A stretch of DNA of 64,000 nt, taken from positions 1,488,001 through 1,552,000 of the forward strand of contig NZ_JAGIOD010000001.1 of the NCBI RefSeq assembly GCF_017876545.1, in the 5' to 3' direction. Shown here piece after piece: positions 44,530 to 52,992 of the stretch; within the stretch, counting starts at the first letter, position 1; each line of letters starts with the position of its first letter. Source of the stretch: Brachybacterium sacelli (lineage in GTDB: Bacteria > Actinomycetota > Actinomycetes > Actinomycetales > Dermabacteraceae). A program made the translations under genes and the position numbers. The notes below the pieces were generated by a model. The model did no database searches, had not been told where the DNA came from, and saw nothing but the letters and a program-made list of their open reading frames with translations.

Positions 44530-45864
44530 TCAGTGTCCTTCCGGGGTGGTGACGGCCTCGCGGGGTGCACGATCGTGCGTGTCGACCAGGTCGCTGAGGT
44601 GCGTCTCCTTCGCGAGGAGCACGCAGAGTGCACTTATCAGGCAGATACCGGCGAGGTAGAGGGCCGGCGGCCAGTAGGAGAAGCCGAAGGCCGCCGCGAG
44701 CGAGAGCGCGATGGCCGGGGTGGGAGCCCCGCCCAGGAGGGCCGAGCCTTGGTAGACGATGCCGAGGCCGGTGTAGCGGGTGTGGGTATCGAACATCTCG
44801 GCGAAGAAGGCACCCTGGATGCCGAACATGCATCCGGTGCCCACGGCGACCATCAGCACGATGGCGAGCCAGACGAGCAGGGTGTTCTGGGTGGACAGGA
44901 TCGGGAAGTAGAGCAGGCCGCCGATGCCACAGAAGATCACGCCGAACAGGTAGACGGGGCGCCTGCCGATCCGGTCCGAGATCAGGCCGATCAGGGGGAG
45001 CAGTACGAACTCGACGGCCGCGGCGATCACGAATCCGGTCAGGATCAGCTGTTTGTCCAGGCCGAGGTGGACGGTTGCGAAGGAGATGGCGAAGACGTTG
45101 ATGACGTTGAAGGTGACCGCGTCCGCCATGCGCGCGCCGATCCCCAACAGCAGGTTCTTCCAGCCGAAGCGGAGCAGGCTCAGCACGGGGACCCGCGCGA
45201 CGGTCCGCACGGTCTCGAAGGCGTTGGTCTCCGGCACCCGGGAGCGCATGATCAGGGCGATCACGACGAAGACGCCGGAGAGCAGGAAGGGGATGCGCCA
45301 GCCCCAGCTGTAGAGCTGCGCGTCCGGCAGCAGGGTGACCAGGGCGATCATGCCGCTGGAGACGAGCAGTCCGGCCGGCGTGCCCATCTGGTGGAAGCTT
45401 CCCATGAAGCCCCGTCGGCCGGTGGGCGCGGATTCGAGGGCGAGCAGGGTGCCACCCCCGAACTCGCCGCCGATGCCGATGCCCTGCAGCAGGCGCAGGG
45501 TGATGAGCAGGCCCGCAGCCCAGGGGCCGATCGACTCATGGGTGGGGAGGACACCGATCACAGCAGTGGCGCCGCCGATGAGCACCACGGTGATCAGCAG
45601 CATCGGTTTTCGGCCGATGCGGTCGCCGAAGTGGCCGAACAGCAGTGCACCGAGAGGCCTGGTGAGGAAGCCGGCTGCGAAGGCGCCGAAGGATTCGATG
45701 GTCGAGACCGTCGGATCGTCCCCGGGGAAGAACAGCACAGGGAAGATCAGTCCCGCGGCGGTGCCGAAGAGATAGAAGTCGTACCACTCGATGAAGGAGC
45801 CGGAGAAGGCTGCACGTACCGCTTGCCAGGGGTTGTGCGTCGGATGTTCGTGAGTTCCAGTCAC
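44530..45864 (-). CDS. MFS transporter, metabolite:H+ symporter (MHS) type
   Basis: 444 aa with 12 helices. The start 'AVRAAFSGSFIEWYDFYLFGTAAGLIF', motif 'GHFGDRIGRKPMLLITV' and 'GIGIGGEFGGGTLLALESAP' are hallmarks of the ShiA/KgtP/ProP group, which imports small organic acids or betaines with protons. The GTG at 45864 was chosen because GGAGG is just upstream; an ATG at 45891 would add nine residues. It is divergent from the SorC gene. Confidence 0.87.
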   Translation of the reverse strand: MTGTHEHPTHNPWQAVRAAFSGSFIEWYDFYLFGTAAGLIFPVLFFPGDDPTVSTIESFGAFAAGFLTRPLGALLFGHFGDRIGRKPMLLITVVLIGGATAVIGVLPTHESIGPWAAGLLITLRLLQGIGIGGEFGGGTLLALESAPTGRRGFMGSFHQMGTPAGLLVSSGMIALVTLLPDAQLYSWGWRIPFLLSGVFVVIALIMRSRVPETNAFETVRTVARVPVLSLLRFGWKNLLLGIGARMADAVTFNVINVFAISFATVHLGLDKQLILTGFVIAAAVEFVLLPLIGLISDRIGRRPVYLFGVIFCGIGGLLYFPILSTQNTLLVWLAIVLMVAVGTGCMFGIQGAFFAEMFDTHTRYTGLGIVYQGSALLGGAPTPAIALSLAAAFGFSYWPPALYLAGICLISALCVLLAKETHLSDLVDTHDRAPREAVTTPEGH

Positions 45865-45891
45865 CGGTCCTCCATGTTCGCCTTTGACCAT

Positions 45892-45907
45892 CCGCTCTTT
45901 AGAGCGG
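45892..45907. promoter_or_regulatory. 16-bp palindrome in the MHS/SorC divergent promoter
   Basis: CCGCTCT-TT-AGAGCGG has perfect 7-bp arms. A second dyad-rich stretch, GAGCGCTCTCGAGAGCTC, follows at 45911-45928, and TTTCGAGCGGT near 45980 repeats part of the arm just before a -10-like TATCCT (45989-45994). These are likely operator sites of the SorC-type regulator. Confidence 0.45.
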
Positions 45908-46000
45908 TCAGAGCGCTCTCGAGAGCTCAGAGAATGTAGCAAGCCGGCAGAAGGCGCACAAGAGTGTCAGGAACGCACTTTCGAGCGGTATCCTGAGACG

Positions 46001-46999
46001 ATGGATCGTCGCCGTCAGCAAGCAGACCCCGAGCTCGTTCTCCGCGTCGCCAAGGCGCACTACGTCGCAGACCGCTCGATGGTGCAGATTTCAGAACACG
46101 AGGGCATCAGTCGTTTCCAGGTGGCGCGCCTGCTGAATCTCGCGCGCGAGAGCGGCATCGTCGAGGTGCGGGTGCATGACGAAGCCGACGAGAACCCTGA
46201 GCTCGCCGAGCGGCTCACTGCGGCGCTCGGGATCTCGCGCTGCATCGTGGTGGGCCGCTCCAGGGCGCTTGGCATGATGCCGACCCAGGACTCGGTCGCC
46301 GGTGCCGTGGCCCGCGAGCTCTCCCGCACCGTGCGGCCCGGTCAACGGATCGGCCTCACCTGGAGCCGGGTCATCGAGAAGCTCCCGGAGCACGTCAAGG
46401 ACCTCGCACCTGGCGACGTGGTCCAGCTCGCCGGCGCGTTGTCCTTCGACGGGGACCGGCTCGGCTCGGTGGAGGTGATCCGCCAGGTGGCGCGGGCCTC
46501 CGGCGGTATCGCCTACCCGTTCTACGCGCCGCTGTGGGTGGGGGATGCGCGCACCGCGGAGTCCCTCAGCGCCCAGCCGGAGATCGCCCGCTGTCTCGAG
46601 CTGATCGCGGATCTCGACGTGGCTGTGGTCTCCGTGGGCCACTGGAGCGAGCGCGGTTCGGCGGTGTACCCGCTGCTGCCGCCCGAGCTCGCCGAGGAGG
46701 TGCGGGGCGAGGGCTGTATCGGCGAGGTGAGCGGACGCCTCGTGGATCGCGACGGCATCTCGATCGACTCACGCCTCGACGACCAGATCATCGGGATCAC
46801 TGCCGAGCAGCTCCGTCACGTGCCCGAACGGATCGCGACTACCTACGGCGAATACCGAGCAGAGGCGACCCTCGCCGCCGTGCGGGCAGGGTTCATCAGC
46901 ACGCTGGTGTTGGATGAGCCGCAGGCTGTGAGGATTCTCGGTGCACTGGGCGAGTCGACGCGGTGCCGGGGCCTGGGCGATGCGCATGCCGCACCATAG
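46001..46999 (+). CDS. SorC/DeoR-type sugar-binding transcriptional regulator
   Basis: 332 aa. The HTH 'QISEHEGISRFQVARLLNLARESGIVEV' is at the N-terminus, and the SorC effector domain follows ('GLTWSRVIEKL', 'VVQLAGALS', 'IAYPFYAPLWV', 'CIGEVSGRLVDRDG'). ATG at 46001; a -10 TATCCT ends six bases upstream, so transcription may start at or near the ATG. It is divergent from the MHS transporter and sulfatase, its likely targets. It is only distantly like the SorC protein at 169. Confidence 0.87.
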   Translation: MDRRRQQADPELVLRVAKAHYVADRSMVQISEHEGISRFQVARLLNLARESGIVEVRVHDEADENPELAERLTAALGISRCIVVGRSRALGMMPTQDSVAGAVARELSRTVRPGQRIGLTWSRVIEKLPEHVKDLAPGDVVQLAGALSFDGDRLGSVEVIRQVARASGGIAYPFYAPLWVGDARTAESLSAQPEIARCLELIADLDVAVVSVGHWSERGSAVYPLLPPELAEEVRGEGCIGEVSGRLVDRDGISIDSRLDDQIIGITAEQLRHVPERIATTYGEYRAEATLAAVRAGFISTLVLDEPQAVRILGALGESTRCRGLGDAHAAP

Positions 47000-47055
47000 G
47001 GTGGTCCCTCGGCTTCTCCAGCGGTTGTCGTGCGTCGGACGGAAGGGATCGACAG

Positions 47056-47130
47056 GTGTTTCTTGCGGCTCGCGCGCTCCAGCATGCGGAGACACTCGGA
47101 GACCTGCTGACCGCGCGGGGTGTGCGATGA
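47056..47130 (+). CDS. Possible 24-residue peptide coupled to the CHY zinc-finger gene
   Basis: GTG at 47056 has GGAAGGG eight bases upstream (47041-47047), and the frame ends in a TGA that overlaps the next ATG (ATGA). The peptide VFLAARALQHAETLGDLLTA followed by RGVR is helical and could be a real small protein, a translational leader, or the tail of a lost gene. Support is limited to the ribosome site and the overlap. Confidence 0.3.
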   Translation: MFLAARALQHAETLGDLLTARGVR

Positions 47131-47441
47131 CCCCGGTGGTGCACGGGCCGACGGTCGACGCGCAGACGCGATGCATCCACTACCGGACCGCACTGGACGT
47201 GATCGCGATCCGCTTCGCCTGCTGCGGCGAGTACTACCCGTGCCACCGGTGCCATGAGGAGACCGCTGACCATGCCTCGCGCCCCTGGCCGGCGGGGTCG
47301 CGGGACGAGCTCGCCATCCTCTGCGGGGTGTGCTGGACGGAACTGACCCTCGACGAATACGTCGAGGCCCCGCAGTGCCCCCACTGCAGCGCCGCGTTCA
47401 ATCCAGTATGCGCGCTGCACCACCCGCTGTACTTCGAGTAG
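47127..47441 (+). CDS. CHY zinc-finger protein
   Basis: 104 aa. Contains the CHY signature in order: 'CIHYRTALDVIAIRFACCGEYYPCHRCHEETADH', 'LCGVCWTEL', 'CPHCSAAFNPVCALHHPLYFE', giving seven to eight Zn-binding Cys/His pairs. Bacterial CHY proteins are small stand-alone proteins of unknown biochemical role; the plant version is part of RING-type ligases. ATGA overlap with the short upstream frame. Confidence 0.85.
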   Translation: MTPVVHGPTVDAQTRCIHYRTALDVIAIRFACCGEYYPCHRCHEETADHASRPWPAGSRDELAILCGVCWTELTLDEYVEAPQCPHCSAAFNPVCALHHPLYFE

Positions 47442-47501
47442 GCGGCAGGTCGACGAGGACCAGGTCGGGTCGGCCGACCCTCGGATGCCGCCGCACGACC
47501 C

Positions 47502-47645
47502 CTACTCCTCCAGCATCACCTCCCTGCGCGGCAGCAGCGGGACGGCCAGGAGGCACGCCGCGGCCATGACGAGGATGACCAGGAGCGTGATGGTCATCGC
47601 TGGGATCGTCCCCGCTGCGAGGTCGCCCGTGAAGATCCCTCCGTC
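47502..47645 (-). pseudogene. Remnant of an MFS-like C-terminal helix, or a membrane microprotein
   Basis: Just after the stop of the MFS gene at 47646, and in the same frame, 47 further codons read DGGIFTGDLAAGTIPA, then MTITLLVILVMAAACLLAVP, then LLPRREVMLEE and TAG (47502-47504). The stretch from the ATG at 47597 is one clear membrane helix with a charged tail, like the last helix of many MFS proteins. Either it is a remnant of another transporter, a lost extension of the upstream one, or a 31-residue membrane peptide. Confidence 0.35.
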
Positions 47646-48956
47646 TCACCGGAACGCCTTGATCGGCAGGATCAGCACCGCGCCCGCCAGGGTGAGCAGC
47701 GAGCCGAGCAGGAACAGGGCCGTGAAATTGTCGCCGCCCCCGCTCAGCAGCGGCACCGCGAGGGCGATCGGAGCGATCGCGGGGACGAGGGTCTGGGGGA
47801 GGGTGTTGCCGATGTTGGAGACGCCGAAATCGCGGGCGGCGGTGGTCGGGTCCGTGACCACCTCGGCGACGACGGCCAGCTCGACGGAGACGTAGAGGCC
47901 CTGGCCCACGCCGGCGATCGCCACGCCGAGGATGAAGGTCTCGAAGGAGCCCGAGAACGCGACGACCCCGAGCCCGGCGGCGAGGAATCCGGCAGCTATG
48001 GCGACGACCTTCTTGCGGCTGCCGATCCGGTCGGAGAGCCAGCCGCCGAAGCCGCTGAACACCACCGCCGTCACCTGCAGGGCCGAGGTCGCGATGAAGG
48101 TCAGGCCCGCCACGACGGAGACCTCGAACCCGAGCCCGTCGGTCAGGAACAGCACCTGGTAGGTCGTGCCGGTGGCATAGCCCCAGTTCATGAACAGACG
48201 GCTGAACCATGCCCAGCCGAAATCGCGGTGACGCAGCGGATTGACCCAGAAGCTGCGCAGGAACTCCCCGAGCCGGTACTCCGGCAACGGATGGTCTCCG
48301 TGCAGCCGACGGTCCTGCAGGGTGAGCCCGAAGACGAAGATCGCCACGAGACCGATGGCCGCGGGCACCAGGAACATCGCCACGATGCTCTGATCCACCC
48401 GGGAGGCGACGAAGGTGCCGGTGACGATGCCGAGCGGGCCGCACAGCCCGAGCAGACCGGACATGCGCCCACGCTGTGCGGAGGGCACCTGGTCGGGCAG
48501 GACCGCGGTGAGGGCTCCGAGCACGGCGTTGTAGGAGCCCTGGGTGATCGCCCAACCCAGTACCAGCAGCGGCACGTTGGGCGCCAGCGCCACGAGGGCG
48601 AGGCCCACGGTCCCGACCATCGCCCCGCCGATGATCCACGGCCGGCGCATGCCCCAGCGGGAGCGGGTGCGGTCGCTGAGCTTGCCGAACAGCGGGTTGC
48701 AGACGATCGCGAGGGCCGAGCCGACCCCGAGCACGAGCGAGAGCAGCTCGGCGGCGCCGTCGGGTGCGACCTGCTTGGTGCGCACACCCAGGGTGAGCGA
48801 CGTCGGGGTCAGCAGCGCCACCCACATCCCGAAGTAGGCGAGGGCGTAGCGGGCCATGAAGCCACGACCGACCGGCGTGGTGGGCTCGGCCAGCCCGGTG
48901 GGAGCGGGGTTGATCCCGAGCTGGTCCGGCTCGAGCGCGGCGTCCGGCGCGCTCAA
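47646..48956 (-). CDS. MFS transporter (sugar/drug type)
   Basis: 436 aa with 12 helices. MFS motif 'NPLFGKLSDRTRSRWGMRRPWIIGG' between helices 2 and 3 resembles the glycoside-pentoside-hexuronide type, and 'GGWLSDRIGSRKKVV' follows in the second half. The TTG start at 48956 is backed by GGGAGG six bases upstream. Divergent from a TetR gene with an inverted repeat between them. Ends normally after helix 12; a same-frame coding-like stretch lies beyond the stop. Confidence 0.84.
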   Translation of the reverse strand: MSAPDAALEPDQLGINPAPTGLAEPTTPVGRGFMARYALAYFGMWVALLTPTSLTLGVRTKQVAPDGAAELLSLVLGVGSALAIVCNPLFGKLSDRTRSRWGMRRPWIIGGAMVGTVGLALVALAPNVPLLVLGWAITQGSYNAVLGALTAVLPDQVPSAQRGRMSGLLGLCGPLGIVTGTFVASRVDQSIVAMFLVPAAIGLVAIFVFGLTLQDRRLHGDHPLPEYRLGEFLRSFWVNPLRHRDFGWAWFSRLFMNWGYATGTTYQVLFLTDGLGFEVSVVAGLTFIATSALQVTAVVFSGFGGWLSDRIGSRKKVVAIAAGFLAAGLGVVAFSGSFETFILGVAIAGVGQGLYVSVELAVVAEVVTDPTTAARDFGVSNIGNTLPQTLVPAIAPIALAVPLLSGGGDNFTALFLLGSLLTLAGAVLILPIKAFR

Positions 48957-49130
48957 CGGGGGCCTCCCGTCGGGGACGCCATCGCGTGCGGGGCCGGGGT
49001 CGAGGGCGAGTGCTGCGTCATTGCGGTCATGCGAACCTCCCGGAACGGGACATCGTCGTCTGTGAAGGGGCCCGCCTCCCTCGAGGTGCCGGAGGCACGT
49101 GCCGGGGCCGCGGGCCGGCGACGAGCATAA

Positions 49131-49157
49131 CCGAAAACATGCAGTCGGAGGTTTTGG
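49131..49157. promoter_or_regulatory. Inverted repeat between MFS and TetR genes
   Basis: CCGAAAAC (49131-49138) and GTTTTGG (49151-49157) face each other across 12 bp in a locally AT-richer stretch. A -10-like TAGGAT at 49168-49173 lies seven bases before the TetR ATG (49180), pointing to a leaderless mRNA. A TetR dimer bound to the repeat could block both genes. Confidence 0.45.
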
Positions 49158-49179
49158 CGTCGATCAGTAGGATCGGGCC

Positions 49180-49803
49180 ATGCCCCCTCGCAGCGAGACC
49201 TCGGACGACGACGCACCGATCGGCCGGCGCGGCTCCTACTCCAAGGGCGTCGCCCGGCGCCAGGAGATCCTCGACCGCGCCCTCGAGGTGTTCCGAGAGC
49301 GCGGCCCGGAGGGGACCTCGCTGCGGCGCGTCGCCGAAGAGATCGGGGTCTCCCACGGCGCGCTGCTGCATTACTTCAGCTCCCGCGAGCAGCTGTTGCT
49401 GGCTCTGTACGAGCACACCGAGAAGCATCGCCACGACCTGCGCGGCCACGAGGAGATGGCGCGCCAGGGCGCGGTGGGGAACCTGGTCGAGGCGGCCGGG
49501 GTCAACGTGAACCTGCCCGGATTCGTCCAGCTCTATTCGACGCTGGTGGCCGGCGCGCTGGAGGAGGAGAGGACGGAGACTCGCGACTACTTCATCCGAC
49601 GATTCGAGCGGGTGCGGGAGCAGACCGCTGATCGGCTGCGCCGCCAGCAGGAGGCGGGGGAGGTGCGCAGCGGCCTCGATGCGGACAAGCTCGCCGCGTT
49701 GCTGGTCGCTGCGTCCGACGGCCTGCAGACCCAGTGGCTGCTGGAGCCCGAGGTCGACCTCGAAGGAACGTTGGGTCTCTTCACGGAGCTGCTGCGTCCC
49801 TGA
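49180..49803 (+). CDS. TetR-family transcriptional regulator
   Basis: 207 aa. HTH 'GTSLRRVAEEIGVSHGALLHYFSSREQLLLALY' near residues 45-78, and an all-helical C-terminal domain with a 'LAALLVAASDGLQTQWLL' segment typical of the TetR_C_6 type. Divergent from the MFS transporter, its probable target. No Shine-Dalgarno sequence before the ATG. Confidence 0.88.
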   Translation: MPPRSETSDDDAPIGRRGSYSKGVARRQEILDRALEVFRERGPEGTSLRRVAEEIGVSHGALLHYFSSREQLLLALYEHTEKHRHDLRGHEEMARQGAVGNLVEAAGVNVNLPGFVQLYSTLVAGALEEERTETRDYFIRRFERVREQTADRLRRQQEAGEVRSGLDADKLAALLVAASDGLQTQWLLEPEVDLEGTLGLFTELLRP

Positions 49804-49932
49804 ACAGCGGTGCGCGGAAGGTTCGTGGCATCGCCCGCGGTTCCCAGTACTGTGCTGACGAGCGGGGCACACTCGCCCGGCAGCGCGCTCGATCGCTCGG
49901 CGCGCAGATCCTCGACATGTTGGGACTCCACT

Positions 49933-50250
49933 TTGGAACAGATCACCGTCGCCGGCCACCCAGAGCCCATCCCTGCCTCCGCCGTCGCCGCAGCCCTTCT
50001 CCAGCAGCGGCTCGAGACCGCCCGGGAGACCCGCGGCACCGAGGCGGCCGAGACACTGGAGGAGTTGGTCGGCGCGCGGATCGGGACCCTCCTCGAGGGC
50101 GGGATGCCCAGTATCGACTTGGCGACGATGCGCTCGATCGTCGACTTCGTGGAGACCCCGGTGGAGGAGGACAACGCCTCGGGCGTCGGGCGTGCGCTGC
50201 GCGGGGTCAAGGAGAAGCTCGCCCAGCGGGGAGGGCCCGTGGGGCGCTGA
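49933..50250 (+). CDS. Hypothetical protein, small and acidic
   Basis: About 105 aa if started at the TTG at 49933 (EQITVAGHPEPIPASAVAAA onward); the frame is open further upstream but the composition there looks non-coding. Contains 'EELVGARIGTLLEGGMPSI' and 'IVDFVETPVEEDNA'. No domain or signal was recognised, and no good ribosome site is visible, so the start is uncertain. It lies between the TetR gene and the convergent GltS gene. Confidence 0.45.
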   Translation: MEQITVAGHPEPIPASAVAAALLQQRLETARETRGTEAAETLEELVGARIGTLLEGGMPSIDLATMRSIVDFVETPVEEDNASGVGRALRGVKEKLAQRGGPVGR

Positions 50251-50349
50251 GGGGTCGACTCCGCAGCCACGAGCTCGTGATGCCGGAACTCGCAGAAGGC
50301 GCGGGCCAGGATGCCCCACTGTTGGTCGGTGAGGGGGTGTCCACGGTCC

Positions 50350-51741
50350 TCATCGAACAGGGACGGACTGCTCACCGCGATCGGCGGCCCGCGCAGAGGG
50401 GCTCTTCCAGACCCCCGTCAGCATGGCGAGGCCGATGAGGAGCGCGCACAGCAGGGCGCAGGTGATCCCGACCCCCAGGTTTCCCCAGTTGGCGACGGCG
50501 ATGGGGAACATCGCGGTGACGAGCCCTCCACCGACGAACGGGCTCGCGAACGGTGCCCGGAGTGCGAACCCCCGGAAGGCCCCTGTTCTGAAATTCGGGT
50601 CCGCGGCGCGCAGGAGGACGAGTCCGATCGACACGACGCCGGTCATGGCGCCGAAGTTCACGATGGAGTTCTCCACCCAGTTCTCGCCGAAGATGCGCGG
50701 TCCGATCCAGTAGAAGATGGCCACGCTCATGACCGCCATCACGGTGAGCGTGATGGCCAGCGCCTGCCAGTTCTCCAGCAGCACCGGCAGCGACAGCGAG
50801 GCGACGGCGGAGACGACGAGGAAGTCCAGGGCCACTCCCGCGATCGAGTTCAGCGTGGCCTTGTCGACCAGCTTCTGCGCGGGCGTGCGCACGATGACGA
50901 GGTGGACGAGGAGGCCGCCGATCATGGCGAGCGGGAAGAGCGGGACGCCGGTGATCACCATGTCGACGACGTACTTCAAGCCGTATCCGAGCAGCACCGC
51001 GACGGCGATCAGTGACAGGTGGAAGGCCAGGTTGTCGAGAGAGGCACGTTGCAGGCGCCCGGTGGATTCGACCTGCGCCTCGTGCTCGGGGAGGATGTCG
51101 CTGGCCACCTCGGTCCCGCCGCCGCTGTAGTTCGCGAGCTGGCCCGTGCGGGCCGCGATGTTGATCATGACCATTCCGGCGACGATGCCGAACACCAGTC
51201 CGCCCGTCGCGGAGCCGAGTGCGACGGATGATCCATCGCCCCAGCCGAGCGCCGTGTACGCCTCCTCCATGCCGGCGGCGGTGCCGTGGCCGCCCGGCCA
51301 GGAGACCTCGAAGATGGTCGAGAAGATCGGGGTGGTGCCGAACAGGGGCGTGAAGACGAAGAACGTCAGCAGCGCGGGCACGGCGACGACGGCGAAGCTG
51401 CTGAAGTAGGAGTAGAAGACGTGCGGGGCGGCTTCCCTGGCCGCTTCCCTCACCTTCGGGAGGTGCGTACCCATCAGCATCGGGGCGAAGACGATGGTGA
51501 TGAGGATGCCCGCGATGCCGGACCACGTCGTGGTGATGCTCTCGGGCACCAGTCCGAGGGCGTGCGGGCCGAGGAGCAGGCCCACAAGGCCGCCCAGCAG
51601 CGCCGCCGGGATGAAGAATCTGCGCAGTAGAGGAACCAGAGCGCGCAGGAGAACGCCCAGCAGGAGCAGCACTCCGAGACCCGCGACGGCAAGGAGCAGG
51701 GAGCCGAGCGAGTTCTCGTCGAGGGGAAGAAGATCAGGCAT
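50350..51741 (-). CDS. gltS: Sodium/glutamate symporter-like transporter (GltS family)
   Basis: 463 aa with about ten to twelve helices. GltS fingerprints: 'RRFFIPAALLGGLVGLLLG', the re-entrant 'WPGGHGTAAGM' (GGHGTA loop), and the repeat half ending 'VNFGAMTGVVSIGLVLLRAADP'. GltS imports glutamate with Na+; here the substrate may be a glutamate derivative because the next gene upstream encodes an amine/amino-acid oxidase. They lie in one orientation, 30 bp apart. Confidence 0.87.
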   Translation of the reverse strand: MPDLLPLDENSLGSLLLAVAGLGVLLLLGVLLRALVPLLRRFFIPAALLGGLVGLLLGPHALGLVPESITTTWSGIAGILITIVFAPMLMGTHLPKVREAAREAAPHVFYSYFSSFAVVAVPALLTFFVFTPLFGTTPIFSTIFEVSWPGGHGTAAGMEEAYTALGWGDGSSVALGSATGGLVFGIVAGMVMINIAARTGQLANYSGGGTEVASDILPEHEAQVESTGRLQRASLDNLAFHLSLIAVAVLLGYGLKYVVDMVITGVPLFPLAMIGGLLVHLVIVRTPAQKLVDKATLNSIAGVALDFLVVSAVASLSLPVLLENWQALAITLTVMAVMSVAIFYWIGPRIFGENWVENSIVNFGAMTGVVSIGLVLLRAADPNFRTGAFRGFALRAPFASPFVGGGLVTAMFPIAVANWGNLGVGITCALLCALLIGLAMLTGVWKSPSARAADRGEQSVPVR

Positions 51742-51771
51742 CGTTGCCTCCGAGGTGTCGGTCGAGGGGTC

Positions 51772-52899
51772 TCACCGGAAACGTTGGGGACTGAAGGGGG
51801 CCAGAAGGGGCGATGGGCTGCCGAGCAGAACGTCCTCGGCGATGAGCCGGGAGACCACGGGGGCGATGGCCCAGCCATGTCCGGACCACCCTGCGGCGAC
51901 GAACAGATGGGGCGCGTACCGGCCAATGATCGGGATCTGATCGACGCTGGCGCTCTCGGCGCGAGAGGCGTCCGCGGCGACGACCTCGAGGTCGTGCAGG
52001 TACGGGAAGATGCGCTGCAGGACCGCGATGTTCCCCTCGAGCCGCTCGGCGACCACCTCGGGCCCGTTCGGGGTCGCCCGCCCACGCCAGCCGCCGCTGA
52101 GCATGACGTCGTTCCCGAGCGTCTTGACCGAGAGCGGACGGGTCTCATGCCCGGTGAGCATCGGGATCCGTGCCGCCGTCGAGGTCCGCAGCTGAGAGGC
52201 GAGCGGGTAGATGGTCCAGATCGGTAGCTCGACGCCCGTCGCGTCGGCCACGAGCTGCCGCGCGCCGCCGTTGGCCAGGAGGATGACCTCACGACGCGCG
52301 GTGATCGTGTCGCCGCCGTCGGTGAGGACCCCCGTGACGCGGCCGTCGGACGCGGTGAGCAGCGACGCGGCCCCGGTGCCGTGCAGGATCTGTGCTCCCA
52401 GACGTCGGGCCGCACCGGCGTAGGACAGTGTGGTCCGCTCGTGCGATGCCACGCCGTCGGTCGGTACGAAGGAGGCCCCCTGGACGTCGTCGCTGATCCC
52501 GGGATACACGCTCCGGACGCGCTCGCGATCCCAGAGCTCGGTCGGCACCCCCTGCGCGGTCTGCATCCGGGCATAGGTCTCGGCGGCATCGATGCCCTTG
52601 AACCCGGTGCTGGCCGGCCCTTCGATCAGGTAGGTGCCGCCGGTGCGGGCGTAGCCGGTCTCGCCCCCGAGCTCCTCGTGGAGCGTCGGCCAGACCCGAT
52701 TGGCCTCGCGCATCAGGGGCAGCTCGCGAAGATCGCGACGATTGGCGCGGACTCCTCGCTGTCCGAGACCGCCGGAGGCGCCGGCGGCCGGCTCGTCCCG
52801 TTCCAGGACGGCCACCGACTCGGCGCCCAGCCGCGCCAGGTGATAGGCCGTCGCCATGCCGTACACGCCGCCGCCCACGATGACGAAGTCGAATCCCAC
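51772..52899 (-). CDS. FAD-dependent amine/amino-acid oxidoreductase (DAO family)
   Basis: 375 aa. N-terminal FAD motif 'FVIVGGGVYGMATAYHLARLGAE' followed by 'VLERDEPAAGASGGLGQRG', where sarcosine oxidase/glycine oxidase-like proteins bind FAD; the C-terminal 'GWSGHGWAIAPVVSRLIAE' completes the site. It oxidises a C-N bond of an N-alkyl amino acid or similar. GTG at 52899 has GGAAGGT nine bases upstream; a GTG at 52908 would be too close to it. Divergent from the RpiR gene. Confidence 0.85.
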   Translation of the reverse strand: MGFDFVIVGGGVYGMATAYHLARLGAESVAVLERDEPAAGASGGLGQRGVRANRRDLRELPLMREANRVWPTLHEELGGETGYARTGGTYLIEGPASTGFKGIDAAETYARMQTAQGVPTELWDRERVRSVYPGISDDVQGASFVPTDGVASHERTTLSYAGAARRLGAQILHGTGAASLLTASDGRVTGVLTDGGDTITARREVILLANGGARQLVADATGVELPIWTIYPLASQLRTSTAARIPMLTGHETRPLSVKTLGNDVMLSGGWRGRATPNGPEVVAERLEGNIAVLQRIFPYLHDLEVVAADASRAESASVDQIPIIGRYAPHLFVAAGWSGHGWAIAPVVSRLIAEDVLLGSPSPLLAPFSPQRFR

Positions 52900-52938
52900 G
52901 CTGTGCACCTTCCGCTCGGATCCTCCAGAGCGTAGGGT

Positions 52939-52968
52939 TTCCTTCAGTCGTCGTCAATATTGAAGGAA
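52939..52968. promoter_or_regulatory. Perfect inverted repeat TTCCTTCA-N14-TGAAGGAA (probable RpiR operator)
   Basis: Arms at 52939-52946 and 52961-52968, centred between the divergent FAD oxidase and RpiR genes, about two helical turns apart. It also encloses the palindrome TCAATATTGA (52954-52963). Placement suits control of both directions by the RpiR protein. Confidence 0.6.
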
Positions 52969-52992
52969 CACTTTCAGTGCCAGGATTGCCGT

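Noticed and set aside
47646..47648. TGA as a selenocysteine or readthrough codon in the MFS gene
   Set aside because: The protein is already full length at this TGA and no SECIS-like hairpin was evident; treated as a normal stop with a remnant beyond it.
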